Positions 1 to 10,500 of a stretch of 64,000 nt of DNA are shown here, in pieces (position 1 is the first letter of the stretch; every line of letters begins with the position of its first letter). Source of the DNA: Artemia franciscana (taxonomy: Eukaryota; Arthropoda; Branchiopoda; Anostraca; Artemiidae); assembly GCF_032884065.1 (NCBI RefSeq), contig NC_088863.1:66872919-66936918 (forward strand), written 5' to 3'. A program made the translations under genes and the position numbers. The notes under the pieces were generated by a model. That model was given only the letters and a program-made list of their open reading frames with translations, searched no databases and was not told the origin of the DNA.

Positions 1-96
1 GCAACATATAATTGCCCATGGGAAAAACAATCCGTATTCAGATCTATACCTCATTATTCTAATGATTGCCCTTGAACTTTGTTGATGGTGATTGCT
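1..96 (-). pseudogene. Helitron helicase C-terminal remnant
   Basis: The minus strand encodes the end of a Pif1-type Helitron helicase: an NK.QG.SLE-like stretch followed by [12 protein letters not shown] and LYVA. These correspond to the last conserved helicase motifs, where Helitron proteins end in a [11 protein letters not shown] block. The same stretch occurs on the plus strand at 23200-23375 in another copy and at 18160-18300 in an inverted fragment. The frame is broken by small indels and cut by the window edge. It would have acted with the HUH Rep domain in rolling-circle transposition; here it is only debris. Confidence 0.7.
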
Positions 97-374
97 AATC
101 AGACATTCCCTGTGTCCCCATCGTCATTTATATATCCTTGTGGCCCCCGGCGTCCCCGTTGTAGTTGTGTCCCTGTGTCACAGCCGTCATTTATAGTCGA
201 CAAACATGACGTCAGTCGACGCACAAACATGACGTCAGTCGACACACACGTCCCAGTTGTCATTTGTGTCCCGGTGTCCCAGTCTGTAATTTCTCTTTGA
301 GTGTCCCGGTCGTCATTTATATTCCCTGCGTCCCGGTCTGACCTTTTTTAGTTTTTTTTCTTCTTTTATATTAA

Positions 375-455
375 TGGGAAAGCCAAGGTTCGAACCTGGA
401 ACCTCTCGGACCTAAAACCTGGAACATAACGCTTTACCAACTCAGCTACTTCGGC
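375..455 (-). repeat. tRNA-derived segment inside Helitron
   Basis: On the minus strand the sequence carries an A-box-like TAGCTGAGTTGGTA and a B-box-like GGTTCGAACC at tRNA-like spacing, with a plausible T-arm (CCAGG..CTTGG around TTCGAAC). No good 7-bp acceptor stem closes the molecule, and the middle is longer than an ordinary anticodon arm, so this is a tRNA-derived sequence rather than a working tRNA gene. A near copy lies at 3261-3334, and both copies are preceded by the same CTTTTTTAGTTTTTTTTC sequence. Confidence 0.55.
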
Positions 456-479
456 TTGAATACATTTACCTTTTTTAGT

Positions 480-655
480 TTTTATGGCACTTGGTATTAA
501 CCAAGTGACATATAGCAATCGCCAATTCTGTCGGTCTGTCTGTCGGTCTCGGTTTTGCTACTTTAGGCACTTCCAGGTAAGCTAGGACGATGAAATTTGG
601 CAGGCGTATCAGGGACTTGACCACCTTAAATTAGAAATAGTCGTTTTCCCAATTT
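480..655. repeat. Leader segment of the 290-bp tandem array
   Basis: This stretch, with GTCGGTCTGTC repeats and a GCTAGGACGATGAAA motif, precedes the tandem array. It recurs in diverged form at about 2595-2710, again ending in the GACCATCTGGGGGG motif. The array therefore appears to consist of repeated units of a larger dispersed element. No coding potential is evident. Confidence 0.5.
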
Positions 656-2590
656 GACCATCTGGGGGGGGGGAGTGGGGGGCCGGTTAATTTGTAAAAA
701 AATAGAAAAAATGAAGTATTTTTAACTTATGAGCGGGTGATGGGATCTTAATGAAATTTGATGTTTGGAATGATATTGTGTCTCAGACCTCTTATTTTAA
801 GTCCCGACCGGAACTGATGACATTGGGGGGAGTTGGAGGGGGGAGACCTAAAATCTTGGAAAACTCTTAGACTGGAGGGATCGGGATGAAACTTGATGGG
901 AAAAATAAACACAAGTCCCAGATACATGTTTGACATAATCGGAACGGACCCACTCTCTTTGGGGTAGTTGGGGGGGGGGGTAATTCTGAAAAATTAGGAA
1001 AAATGAGATATTTTCAACTTACGAATGGGTGATCGGATCTCAATGAAATTTGATGTTGAGAAGGATATCGTATCTTAGAGCTCTTTTTTAAAGCTTGACC
1101 GGATCTGGTGACACTAGGTGGGGGGGGGGAGTTGGGAGGGGGAAACCTAAAACTTGGAAAACACTTAGAGTGGAGGGATCGGGATAAAACTTGGTGGAAA
1201 AAATAAACACAAGTCCTAGATACATGATTGACATAAATGGAACGGATCCGATCTCTTTGGAGTAGTTGGAGGGGGGGGGGGCTATTTCTGAAAAATTAGA
1301 AAAAATGAGGTATTTTTAACTTACGAACGAGTGATCGGATCTCGATGAAATTTGATATTTAGAAGGATGTCGTGGCTCAGAGCTCTTATTTTAAACCCGA
1401 CCGGATCTGGTGACATTGGGGGGGAGTTGGGAGGGGGAAACCTAAAACTTGGAAAACACTTAGGGTGGAGGTATCAGGATGAAACTTGGCAGGAAAAATA
1501 AGCACAAGTCCTGGACCCATGATTGGCATAAACGGAACGGATCCGCTCTCTTTGGGGTAGTTGGGGGAGGGATTAATTATGAAAAATTAGAAAAAATGAG
1601 GTATTTTTAACTTACGAACAGGTGATCGGATCTCAATGGAATTTGATATTTAGAAGGATATCGTGTCTCAAAGCAATTATTTTAAATCCTGACCGGATCT
1701 GGTGACATTGGGGGAAGTTTGGGATGGGGGAACCTAAAATCATGGAAAACGCTTAGATTGGAGGGATCGGGATGAAACTTGGTGGGGAAAATAATCAGAA
1801 GTCTTACATACGTGATTTACATAATTGGAACGGATCCGCTTAATTGGGGGGGGGGGGGGTTAATTCTGAAAAATAAGAAAAAATGACGTATTTTTTAACT
1901 TACGAAGGAGTGATCGGATCTTCGTGCATATTTAGAAAGACCTCGTAACTCAGATCTCTTATTTTAAATCTCAACCAGATCAAGCGTAATTGGGGGGGGG
2001 GAGGGCATTTGGGGGGACCGGAAATCTTAGAAAATACTTAAAGCGGTGAGATCAGGATGAAACTGGATGGGAAGAATAGAAACATGTCTAAGATACGTGA
2101 CTGACATAACCGGACCGGATCTGCTCTCTTTGGTGGAGTTGGGGATGGGGTAATTTTGAAAATTGAGGTATTCTTAACTTACGAAAGGGTGACCAGATCT
2201 TAATGAAATTTGATATTTAGAAGGATCGTGTGCCTTAAAGTTCTAATTTTAAATTCCGACCAGATCCTGTGACATTGGGGGGAGTTGGAGGGGGAAACCG
2301 GAATTTTTGGAAAACGTGAAAATTGGGGTATTTTTATCTTACGAATAGATGATCGGATCTTAATGAAATTTGATTTTTAGAAGGAATTCATGCCTCAAAG
2401 CTCTTATTTCAAATCCCGACCAGATCTTTTGACATTGGGGGGGGGGGAGTTGCAGGAGGAAATCTTGGAAAAACGCTTGGAGTGGAGGAATCGGGATGAA
2501 GCTTGGTGGATAGAATAAACAAATGTCCTTGATACGTGATTGACAGAATTTTACTGGATTCGCTCTCTTTGGGGGAGTTGGGAGGAGGGG
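656..2590. repeat. Tandem array of ~290-bp units with long G runs
   Basis: Units are marked by ACTTACGA.. GGTGATCGGATCT near 726, 1017, 1319, 1611, 1900, 2178 and 2337, with a related one near 2757. Each unit contains TTTGATATTTAGAAGGA, a CCCGACCGGATCTGGTGACA block, one or two runs of 7 to 13 G, and a GATCGGGATGAAACTTG block. The units are diverged from one another. No reading frame is maintained. The array lies inside the composite minus-strand Helitron region. Confidence 0.85.
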
Positions 2591-3260
2591 TTCAGTGATT
2601 TGGCGAGTTTGGTGCTTCTGGGCGTGCTAGGACGATGAAAATCGGTAGGCGTGTCAGGGAGCTACACAATTTGACTTGATAAAGTCCTTTTCCCAGATTC
2701 GACCATCTGGGGGGCTAAAAGGAGAGGAAAAATTAGAAAAAATTAGGTATTTATAACTTACGAGTAGGTGATCGGATCTTAATGAATTTTGATATTTAGA
2801 AGGACATCGTGACTCAGAGCTCTTATTTTAAATCCTGACCGATATTAAGCCTCTTATTTTCTTTTTAAATCGATCTATTGATTCATAGAATTTTGTTAGA
2901 GCTCATACCATATGATCTCTTGGCTCTTAGCTCTTCTCGCCTCGTCACAAGTGCCATATGATCTCTTAGCTCTTGTTTTTTATTTTTTTTTTTGTTTTCT
3001 CTTTCTCCTCTATTTTTCAGTTTTTTTCCTTTTTTTAGTTTTTTTTTCTTTTTCACTTTTTAGTTTGTTTAGTTTTTTAGTTTTTCTATTAGTTTTTTTC
3101 TTTTTAGTTTTTTTTTGTAGTTTTTACCTTTTTTTTAGTTTTTGTCTTTTTTTAATTTTTACCTTTTTTTAGTTTTTTAGCTATTTTAGTTTTTTTAGTA
3201 GTTTCTTTTTAGTTTTTTGGTAGTTTTTACCTTTTTTAGTTTTTTTTCTTCTTTTGTATT

Positions 3261-3334
3261 CAAGGTTTGAACCTGGAACCTCTCGGACCTAAAACCTGAA
3301 ACGTAACGTTCTACCAACTCAGCTACTTCAGCTT
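3261..3334 (-). repeat. Second tRNA-derived segment
   Basis: This is a near duplicate of the segment at 375-455, with A-box TAGCTGAGTTGGTA intact and the B-box reduced to GGTTCAAACC. With the first copy it brackets about 2.8 kb, including the 290-bp array. It is a repeat component, not a functional tRNA gene. Confidence 0.5.
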
Positions 3335-3528
3335 GTATACATTCGATTTGAATTGGTATATCTATGATGAAATAATATAGACGTCATATGCGGACAGACA
3401 GACAAACAACTTATTTTTATGTATAGATTTTTTTTTTATTTTTCTCCTTTATTTTTCAGTTTTTTCCTTTTTTTGTTTTTTTTCTTTTTCAGTTTACATA
3501 CAGCTCAATCCTTATAATGACGTCACTC

Positions 3529-3561
<33 letters not shown>

Positions 3562-3635
3562 CTTATTTTTATATATAGATAGATATCTACAAGTTTCTTA
3601 TAATGGTCAAATTCTTTGTAAAAATATTGATTTTA

Positions 3636-4423
3636 TCTTCTATATATATAAAAATGTAGTGTCCGTTACATAATTTTATTAAATTGCTTAAAATGTAAAA
3701 AATGGTGATTGCACAAATATTTCAATATATTTTGACAATGGATTAAAGCAATTCGAAAACCTTAAAACAGGAAACAAAAAATTTTAAGTTTAGTAGAAAT
3801 TGTTGAAGTTTAGAATGCTTGCTGATCGAAGAAAATTTGTCAAAGTGTCAATTAACATCAAAAAGAAATTATTATTAAATTGCTTAAAATGTAAAAAACT
3901 TGTGATTGCACAAATATTTCTATATATTTTGACAATTGATTAAAGCAATTCGAAAACCTTAAAACAGAAAACCAAACCAATTTACGTCATCAATTCGATC
4001 CAAAAATGACATAGCGCTGCCGTGACCCTGAACACAAGGGACAATGAGAATCCATATACAGAAGCGTGCCACGTGCCATGCTGGGGCCCGCGGGGACCGA
4101 TGGCAAAGCCGCCGGGACCCAGCACTATCTGTGGTTAGAACACAAGGGACAATGAGAATCCATATATAGGAACCTGCCACTTGCTATGATGGGGACCGGC
4201 GGCGAAGCTGCCGGGAGCCAGCACTGTCTGCGGTTAAAACACAAGGGACAATGAGAATCCATATATAGAAGCCTGCCGCGTGCCATGCTTGGGCCCGGTG
4301 GCGAAGCCGCCGGGACCCAGTAATGTCTGAGGTTAGAACACAACGGATAATGAGAATCCATATATAGACGCCTGCCGCGTGTCATGTTGGGGCCGGGCGG
4401 CGAAGCCACCGGGACCCAGCTAG
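3636..4423 (+). mobile_element. Short non-autonomous Helitron, second family
   Basis: The 5' end is TC-rich followed by TATATATATAAAAATG; the first TC is at 3636 after an A, though 3639 is also possible. The 3' end is a GGC-GAA-GCC-centred hairpin with CCGGG arms, then CAGCTAG, with a T immediately after at 4424. TC at the start, a hairpin near the end, CTAG, and insertion before T are Helitron hallmarks. Internally a ~98-bp segment (about 3675-3773) is directly repeated at about 3868-3967, and four ~103-bp units follow. No coding sequence is evident. The body differs from the 16-23 kb family. Confidence 0.65.
4029..4419. repeat. Four ~103-bp tandem units in the second Helitron family
   Basis: Units begin with ACACAAGGGACAATGAGAAT near 4029, 4137, 4239 and 4340 and end in a GGCGAAGCC-containing GC-rich motif with CCGGGACCCAG. 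Every unit therefore carries a copy of the terminal hairpin core, and the last one forms the 3' terminus. The 152-residue minus-strand open frame over this array follows from the repeat periodicity and is not a gene. Confidence 0.8.
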
Positions 4424-4775
4424 TTTTAAATATTTCTTTGTTAATTACAAAAGCATGTAGGTGTGACAAATTCGCAGCGTTAATAATATGAGCTAAAACA
4501 TGTTTATAGAAAAATGAAGTTTTACGTATAAATATTTTTTTTGAAATTATTTTTGTAATTACAATTTTTTTAACTTCTATCAATTTACTTACGTCTAACT
4601 TACTTAGAAAAAACCATCTTGCTGTTTAAGCTATGTATTCTTACACTCCCTTATATCGTGCTTCTTTCGATTATAGGCTGTTGTATTTGAGATTAACCGA
4701 AATAATAGTTACCATTCCTGAAACTGTGTCAGATGGCAATTTTTTCTTATCACGCTTTATTATTTAAGAATTAAG

Positions 4776-4894
4776 GACGCTTCTTGACTATTAAGGTCCT
4801 TGCGTCGGCCCTGCAGTGCATTCCTGCAGTGTGATTCGATCTCTGGGTCCCGTATTACCAAGCTAAGGTCAAATCCACTGCGCCACCACAGGAC
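4776..4894 (-). repeat. tRNA-derived SINE fragment
   Basis: Reading the minus strand from 4894, GTCCTGTGGTGGCGCAGTGG contains an A-box-like TGGCGCAGTGG, followed about 40 bases on by AGATCGAATCAC, a diverged B-box. This is the head of a tRNA-derived SINE. No clear target-site duplication or tail was found, so only the head is claimed. Confidence 0.5.
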
Positions 4895-5640
4895 TCTTAT
4901 TGCACTCTTATCACACTTTTTTCTTATAAGAAAATACGTTTTAAATTTTAGTTACTATTGACTGAGGTTCACCTTTTATTAGGTTGCAGCTACAGCTGCA
5001 ACCGTGATTAGAGTCTGTTTTTTTATAATGCTTTTTCCGAAAATATTTTTTATTAATTACAAAAGCAACTTTATATAACAGTTTCCTTTAAAATGGGCCA
5101 CGAAACATAAATCAATGATGATTTGATTTATTTCTGATTTCACCGGCGCTTGCTAGGGCCGGTGAAAAAAGAAAAAAAAAAAAAAAAAAAAAGGAGAAAC
5201 ATAAGCGCCACGAACGAAATCAAGTGATTGTTCTTCTTGTTCAAAGTTTTCCCTTGCTAAGGTCTTCGACTGTGCTGATTTCAATGGTGTGTTTTTCCGA
5301 TGGGCTGCGGATCGCCTTTTTTTGGGATACGGCTTCAGCTGCAACCATGATTAATCTTTTGGTACATTTATTATGAAATGGAGCTTGTTCTTTAAAACAG
5401 ACCTCGGTTTGCCACCTCCCAGACCGAAGCTCCCCCCCCCCCAATTGAAATTTAATTTCTTCAAGAATATTGTCAAAACTAAGATAAGCCTGCATAATTG
5501 AAGCATCAATAGTAACGGATCAGTTTTCTCTAGTATATATTTACCTTTATGGTACCCTTATGTATTTACTTATTTAGTTACCTTTATTTTGCTATAAAGT
5601 TTCTTTATAGTACTTTAACAGTACTATATAGTACCTTCAG
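4895..5640. other. Low-information region
   Basis: Nothing recognisable as a gene was found. It contains a poly-A stretch near 5167-5191 and a palindromic GGTTGCAGCTACAGCTGC motif near 4982 that recurs in part near 5330 and 5770. Two short minus-strand frames (5153-5344 and 5241-5495) show no family resemblance. Confidence 0.4.
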
Positions 5641-5647
5641 GGTAAAA

Positions 5648-6060
5648 ATGGCTTCTCAGTTTTTACGGCCATATCACTTAATTTGGAAAATTGAATCCAA
5701 CTTCCACCCCCATCAGAATTTTGGCGAAATTACACCAGTGTTTTTGGTTACTATTGCCTACGGTTCGAGTTTAGATTACAGCTACAGCTACTACCATGAT
5801 ACTATAACCACTCCACACACCCATACACAAGTGGTTCACGGAATGGACTATTACAGGGGCCATTCGTCAATGTCTGGTTGCGGTCTTGGCTATTGGTTTA
5901 CTGTTTGTTCGCTTTGAATAACCCCTTGCTAAAAAATATATTGCACCGGTTGCCACGGATGTTACGTCCTCTACATTACATGATTAGGGTAAGGATTTTA
6001 CGGAAAGTATTTCACAAAATCTCAGGTCCAGCACGCGATCCCTTGGCGAGTGATTGAAAT
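5648..6060 (+). pseudogene. Polinton pVI-like minor capsid/scaffold remnant
   Basis: An ATG at 5648 opens 90 codons to a stop at 5915-5917. Near its end lies a glycine-rich stretch with RGHSSMSGCGLGYW, resembling the short Gly-rich 'HGLG' region in adenovirus pVI-like (PX) proteins of Polintons. After the stop, a shifted frame continues with a basic, leucine-rich segment of the kind expected downstream. The gene is therefore frameshifted. It sits directly before a capsid-like frame on the same strand, which is the main support. The similarity is short and the call is tentative. Confidence 0.35.
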
Positions 6061-6222
6061 CACGACAAAGCAAAAAACGTTTAAAACGGGCAAGAAACGC
6101 CTTCTCACTCGTCAGTCTCAAGTCCAGTCAGAAGAAAAAACATTACCCTTGTCAAAGAAGAAAAAGAAACAAAGAGTAAAAACTGTGAAAAAAAGAGAGA
6201 AAAAGGATTTCTTTTCCTAGAA

Positions 6223-7400
6223 ATGGCATATCTACCACACAAAGAAGCTCATCCTTCAGTCAGTGTAAAACATAGTTGATATGAATAATTTTTTCTGCAA
6301 CAACCGCTGTCTGAAAACGTTCATTTGCAAATTTATTCCAGTGAAGAAAATTTTACAGGTTTTACATCCAAATTTATTGATTTGTATGTGATTGTCAAAA
6401 AATCTAGCAAGGACAAACCTGCTGTAGTCAAGGTGCTATCTTATGAAAATTGTGCACTATAAGCTTGCATTAACAAATAAGTGTCCACATGAATGAAACG
6501 TTGGCAAGCATTATCGACAATCTTTCAAACTATACAGGTATATACAATTCATGCTGATGAATCCAATGGCCTATAAGAAATTGAGAGGTTTAGCCATTGA
6601 ATGTGAATCTAGAACGGACGCTGATACTACTAATATACTTAGAGATATGACAACTAAAGATTTACACTTGTTTAGGAAAATAAATCATGGAATATTTAAT
6701 ATACCTCAATGGTTTCCTCCCATTGCTAAGACTGATATAAAGCCACAACTTGCTCCATCCAATTTTATTTTGCGAAGAGTAGTTGCCACTGCATCAGATG
6801 TAACAGTCTCTCTCACCTTGGCAATATTTCATGTACGAAAAAACAGGTTATGAGTTGTGTTACTTTCGCAATTGAGACATTAAGAGCTAGTGAAAATAAT
6901 ATCAAACTGCTCGTTCCACCTATAATCGCAAGTCAGCGAGATATTGCTACGGATTCACGTACCTACAACGATTTGTCACTTGGTCAATTGCAAAGTTCCT
7001 TTAAAGCTCGATTTGGACTTTATAAAAAGTGCTAGTGCCATAGGATCATGGACAACTTCTCCACGCAAATTTTAAATATTTGAACTTGAATCTCTTGTAA
7101 GTAAAGTAAATGGAATTTGTCTCTAAAATTTATTCTTTGATAAATCCTAGAGGACCCTATAAAAATTGACAATGAAATCCCTAGATCGAGGTTTATAACT
7201 GTTCAAAAATGGTATAACCGATGAGATGCTTGGAAAAACTCTTGGTATGATTGTATTGGATTTGTCTGGTACTCAGGTTGTAAGTATCCAAACGGGCACT
7301 ATATGTTTTGAGCTTACCTTTGCCGAGCCGTTGAAGGAGACAATAGCATTATTTCGCTAAATCAGTTTCATACCTATTGGGAAATTACCCCTGATGGTAG
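6223..7400 (+). pseudogene. Polinton major-capsid-like pseudogene (F54H12.2-like)
   Basis: Pieces of one protein occur in order across all three plus frames, starting at ATG 6223. The recognisable blocks are a region ending LAPSNFILRR (in 6551-6853), a block with RTYNDLSLGQL (6850-7035), a block with LVSKVNGI near 7100, and a C-terminal block with GTICFELTFAEPL near 7290-7350. Their order and character match the F54H12.2-like capsid proteins of Polinton/Maverick elements, which end in a G.l.lEl.Fa.pL beta-strand motif. At least four frameshifts or stops break it, so it cannot make a capsid. It lies between a pVI-like and an adenain-like frame. The assignment is from remembered family patterns and not from a search. 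Confidence 0.5.
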
Positions 7401-7413
7401 TATTCTTAGCACC

Positions 7414-7800
7414 ATGAACACAAATCAAATAATCAATGTGTTCAATTTGGATCCCTACAGGTCCAAATACAAATATTATTGTATAACCTCGGTTTTCCAT
7501 GATCATATTCAAAGGGCTAACAATAGCCTTATCATTGTTAATAATACCCCATCAACTGTAAAGAGGGAAAATCGGCTCTGAATCTTTAAATCAGCAAACA
7601 GTATTGAGTTTTTTTATCCTCTAGTCCAAAGTGTTCATTTTACACACCTCACATCATAAAATTTCTTGAGCAATTTCGAAAATCTATTTTTCAAAATTGG
7701 AAGTGAGTAAAAGATCTATGAGCCAAAAACTGTGGATCTGCACTGCTGTAGACAATCCTCGATTATACGATTTTCCGGCTGAAAATACTAAAAGTGTTTG
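7414..7800 (+). pseudogene. Polinton adenain-like cysteine protease remnant
   Basis: An ATG at 7414 starts 55 codons to a stop at 7579-7581. The start MNTNQIINVFNLDPY followed by LIIVNNTPS resembles the N-terminus of C5-type (adenain) proteases of Polintons, which open MNT..I..vf..D and have a (F/L)I.NTDPS block before the catalytic GEHW. The catalytic GEHW is not preserved, and the reading continues only in fragments with an EFF-containing block near 7600. The frame is broken and catalytically dead as written. Position directly after the capsid-like frame supports the call. Confidence 0.4.
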
Positions 7801-8049
7801 TGACTTCCTTTATTAATAAAACACGTATTTACAAAAGAGCCTTCATTCTTTAAATTTATTCTTCCGCGTATAGGTAACCCTCAGTAATGATAAGTGGTGG
7901 GAGTTTTTCAGGATTCAACTTGTTCTCATCTTGGTATGCAAAGTCAGGGTCAAATTTTCTACATTATATCGTAACTTCATTTTCCTTATATCGCCTTGTA
8001 AAGTCAATAATACTATTTTGATTCATATAATAAAATTCACTTGTTTCCT

Positions 8050-8477
8050 TTAGCTTATTTGTCGTGATGTCACATAGGATATTCTCATATAAAGAATCAC
8101 TGTCTTTAACAGCCCAATAAAATTCAGTAGGTTTACAATCATAGTAGCCATTATCTTCAGAGTGATACCGTAAAAACCAGACTCTTTCTTAATTCCAGCA
8201 ATTGATCCGTAGACCAAGTTCTTCTTCCTATAATGACCACGACGACACCGGTCTCCTAATAATAAACTGAAATCACGTTTAGGGTTCTTTCCAATCATAC
8301 CAGGGCAAGTATTTTCCCATTGATCACATTTATTATAGAGACCGTTGGGGCATAGAAATCCTCTAGTGTGAGAGTCACAAATATCTCTGAGTCGAGAATT
8401 TTTGTCTTAGTTTGTACTACATATACTCTATACAATTTACATATTATTGCATAGTCTACAAGTTTCATTATAGTCAC
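8050..8477 (-). pseudogene. Unrecognised cysteine-rich broken frame near Polinton remnant
   Basis: Two overlapping minus frames (8477-8295 and 8298-8050) seem to be pieces of one protein. The middle contains a Cys-rich stretch with GFLCPNGLYNKC and GDRCRRGHYRKKN, and a further shifted frame continues towards about 7960 with more Cys. I do not recognise the family. Paired cysteines suggest a secreted or structural protein. Convergent orientation to the capsid-like cluster, with ends near 7.8-8.0 kb, suggests it belongs to the same element. A frameshift near 8160 is likely. Confidence 0.3.
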
Positions 8478-9074
8478 CTACAATTTTACAACTCTCAAAG
8501 GCTGACCAGCTGCCTAATGTATACAAACCTAATGGAAACGTGTAAAACTTTTTTACATATTAAATATCCCATTTACAAAAAAGAACTGACTTGTGATCTA
8601 TAAAATGAATGTCCTCTTGAAGTAGGAGTAATCGAGTGACATCACAAAACTTATTCAACTTATGTGTTGTTGCCATGCAAAATGGCCGTCCTAAATGAAC
8701 TCCAGGCAGTGCTCAAAAGCATATCCATAATATCATTCTGTTTAATTTCAATTAATATATCTATAAATTGAGTAAACGCATTAAGCCCAAGACGGAAAAG
8801 TTTCATGAAATAGTCCAAAGACGGAGAATCATTATATGATTAAGAATTCTTTGAGAAAATATTTTCCTTTGAATAGATAACTCCTGAAAATGATTATCTA
8901 GAAACAAATATTTTTTCCAAAGTCACTACATTCCGTATGTATTTTTTGTTTCTAAAATCCAGCCATTTTTAATGTTGACACTCTCACTACAGACTACAGA
9001 CTAACAAAGAATGAAGATTCTTTCTCGCTAGTTTGATATCCAACAGCAAATGTAACAAACTCATACCTTTCTGT

Positions 9075-9347
9075 TTACTGATTGAGATCATTATCTTCAT
9101 TATATTTCACTAATACATTTATTACGTCTTGTAATCTTTGTATATGCATTATATTCACTTTTGCTGCAAGGGATAACTGTTCATCCAACGTGAATTTACT
9201 CAATGATATAACAAGTCCGGCAAACACCTCGTCCCATTCTGGGGCTAGCTGACAGCCCCTTGTAATTTCTACTGCTAGGTCAGACACTCTAGGTTTCATG
9301 TCACGAAAGCTAGCGCCTTCAATATCTAATAGAGTATAATCATCCAT
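9075..9347 (-). CDS. Hypothetical 90-residue protein
   Basis: An uninterrupted 90-codon frame starts at ATG 9347 (MDDYTLLDIEGASFRDM..) and ends in NEDNDLNQ. It is acidic at both ends with a leucine-rich, probably helical centre, and has no transmembrane segment. It differs from most open frames here in lacking low-complexity or repeat composition. It could be another gene of the decayed Polinton-like cluster, on the same strand as the Cys-rich frame, or a chance frame. No function is proposed. Confidence 0.3.
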   Translation of the reverse strand: MDDYTLLDIEGASFRDMKPRVSDLAVEITRGCQLAPEWDEVFAGLVISLSKFTLDEQLSLAAKVNIMHIQRLQDVINVLVKYNEDNDLNQ

Positions 9348-9825
9348 TATTAAAGATTAGGGCAAGAATAATACCATCGATGGTGATACACTAAATTCTT
9401 TTCCAATATCGAGCTGAGAAAACCGTAAGATCTAATATGTCACGTGTCTTTAACCATCATAACCAGTCTTTTCTGGATTACAAAGACCCACCGGAACCAA
9501 AACAAGTCAGGTAAGATTACGTCATCTTCCCAAGTAAGCATAGGACCACAATCATTTTTTTTTTACAACCGGGCCTTCCCCGCTTGACCAACAGACTATT
9601 TTTAAATATTTAATAAAACAACCAAAGAAATTTTGTAGAACAAGTTTCATAAGTAAACAAACGATACCCTGTTACGTAAAAACCAGGTTTGCTATACCAT
9701 TGCATAACTAACAAATGTACTATAGTATTGCGTTAGACCTAGGTGTGCGCAATAACGTCTTGAGGGTTAACCAGCTCCAATAGTATACTTCCTATGGGCT
9801 TGCTCGGAGTAATTATATCATCACA
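9348..9825. other. Stretch without recognisable features
   Basis: No gene, RNA or repeat was recognised. The sequence is AT-rich with a short T run near 9558. Confidence 0.3.
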
Positions 9826-9829
9826 AATT

Positions 9830-10500
9830 TTTTCAGCTGAAGGTAAGGGGCAATATTAAAGCTTAAAGTGAACAAAAGTTATTACGTGTATGAAGGGGAT
9901 GATTCTCTCCTCAACACCTCGTTCTTTGCCCAAAAGTTTTGTTCTAATTAAAGTTCTTTACCCTATTGTTATAAACTCTTGTATTGCAGGAATCTTTCTT
10001 AACAAATCAGGACAAAATTAAAACTTTAGCGTAAAGAGTCAGGTGCTGAGGAGGGGGTAATACCTGCCATACAAGTAATAATTCCTGTTCGTTTTAAGTT
10101 TCAATGTTGCTCCTTACTTTCAGTTGAAAAACCTTTTTTCGATTTAATTTCTGAATGTTGGGTGAAATTTAAAATGGGCAAATTTTATGACTAAAAACCC
10201 TTTTTCCTGGGGATGTGGGGGGAAAGGTTGTGTTATATCTAAAGGCCTAGTTATTGGGCCTTTTAACTATGATGAGCAAAATGGCTATCTAAAAATTTTG
10301 ATCGGAAGACTTTGGAAAAAAGTTGGCGGGGAGGGGGCCAGGTTGCCCTATTTTTGTCACTCAAAAAGGGAAGTAGAACTTTTAATTTCCGTTCAAAGAG
10401 CCCTCTCACGATATTCTAGGACCACTGGGTCGATATAATCACCCATGGAAAAAAAAAATTCAAATACACGAGACAAAAAATCTCCCTGAGAAAACTATTG
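9830..10500. repeat. Dispersed repeat R1, partial copy
   Basis: This matches the R1 copy at 31270-32935. It opens with an imperfect inverted repeat: AAAGTGAACAAAAGTTATTACGTG is answered by a GTAATAATTCCTGTTCGTTTTAAG-type arm near 10076-10105, and both arms include TAAAGAGC/CTCTTT-type blocks. The characteristic middle follows: AAAATGGCTATCTAAAAATTTTGAT, GGAGGGG, and the CTAGGACCACTGGGTCGATA block near 10417. No protein is encoded. Confidence 0.7.

Larger units (their letters stand above)
1..3579 (-). mobile_element. Composite Helitron, minus orientation, 3' end outside window
   Basis: Read on the minus strand, the element starts at 3579 with TCTATATATAAAAATAAG followed by GTCTG repeats, the same 5' terminus as the plus-strand Helitrons at 15978, 18633 and 21440. 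A T follows the GA on the plus strand, as expected for insertion between A and T. A second 5' terminus of the same kind lies inside it at 3427, so at least two copies are nested or recombined. The interior holds CTAAAAA-type low-complexity sequence (about 2960-3260), the GACCGGGACA minisatellite near 110-340, and a helicase remnant at 1-96. The terminal hairpin and CTAG lie beyond position 1. The block between the two tRNA-like segments is probably a later acquisition. Confidence 0.75.

Noticed and set aside
375..455. Functional tRNA gene
   Set aside because: A- and B-boxes are present but no acceptor stem closes and the anticodon arm is abnormal; it is duplicated within a repeat.
2912..3172. 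Hydrophobic 86-codon frame resembling a membrane protein
   Set aside because: It lies in TTTTTAG low-complexity sequence, giving runs of Phe and Leu by composition.
3531..3559. Regular short repeats suggestive of a CRISPR array
   Set aside because: They are simple GACA repeats in a eukaryotic transposon, without unique spacers.
4125..4583. 152-codon minus-strand frame
   Set aside because: Arises from four ~103-bp tandem units at the end of a Helitron.
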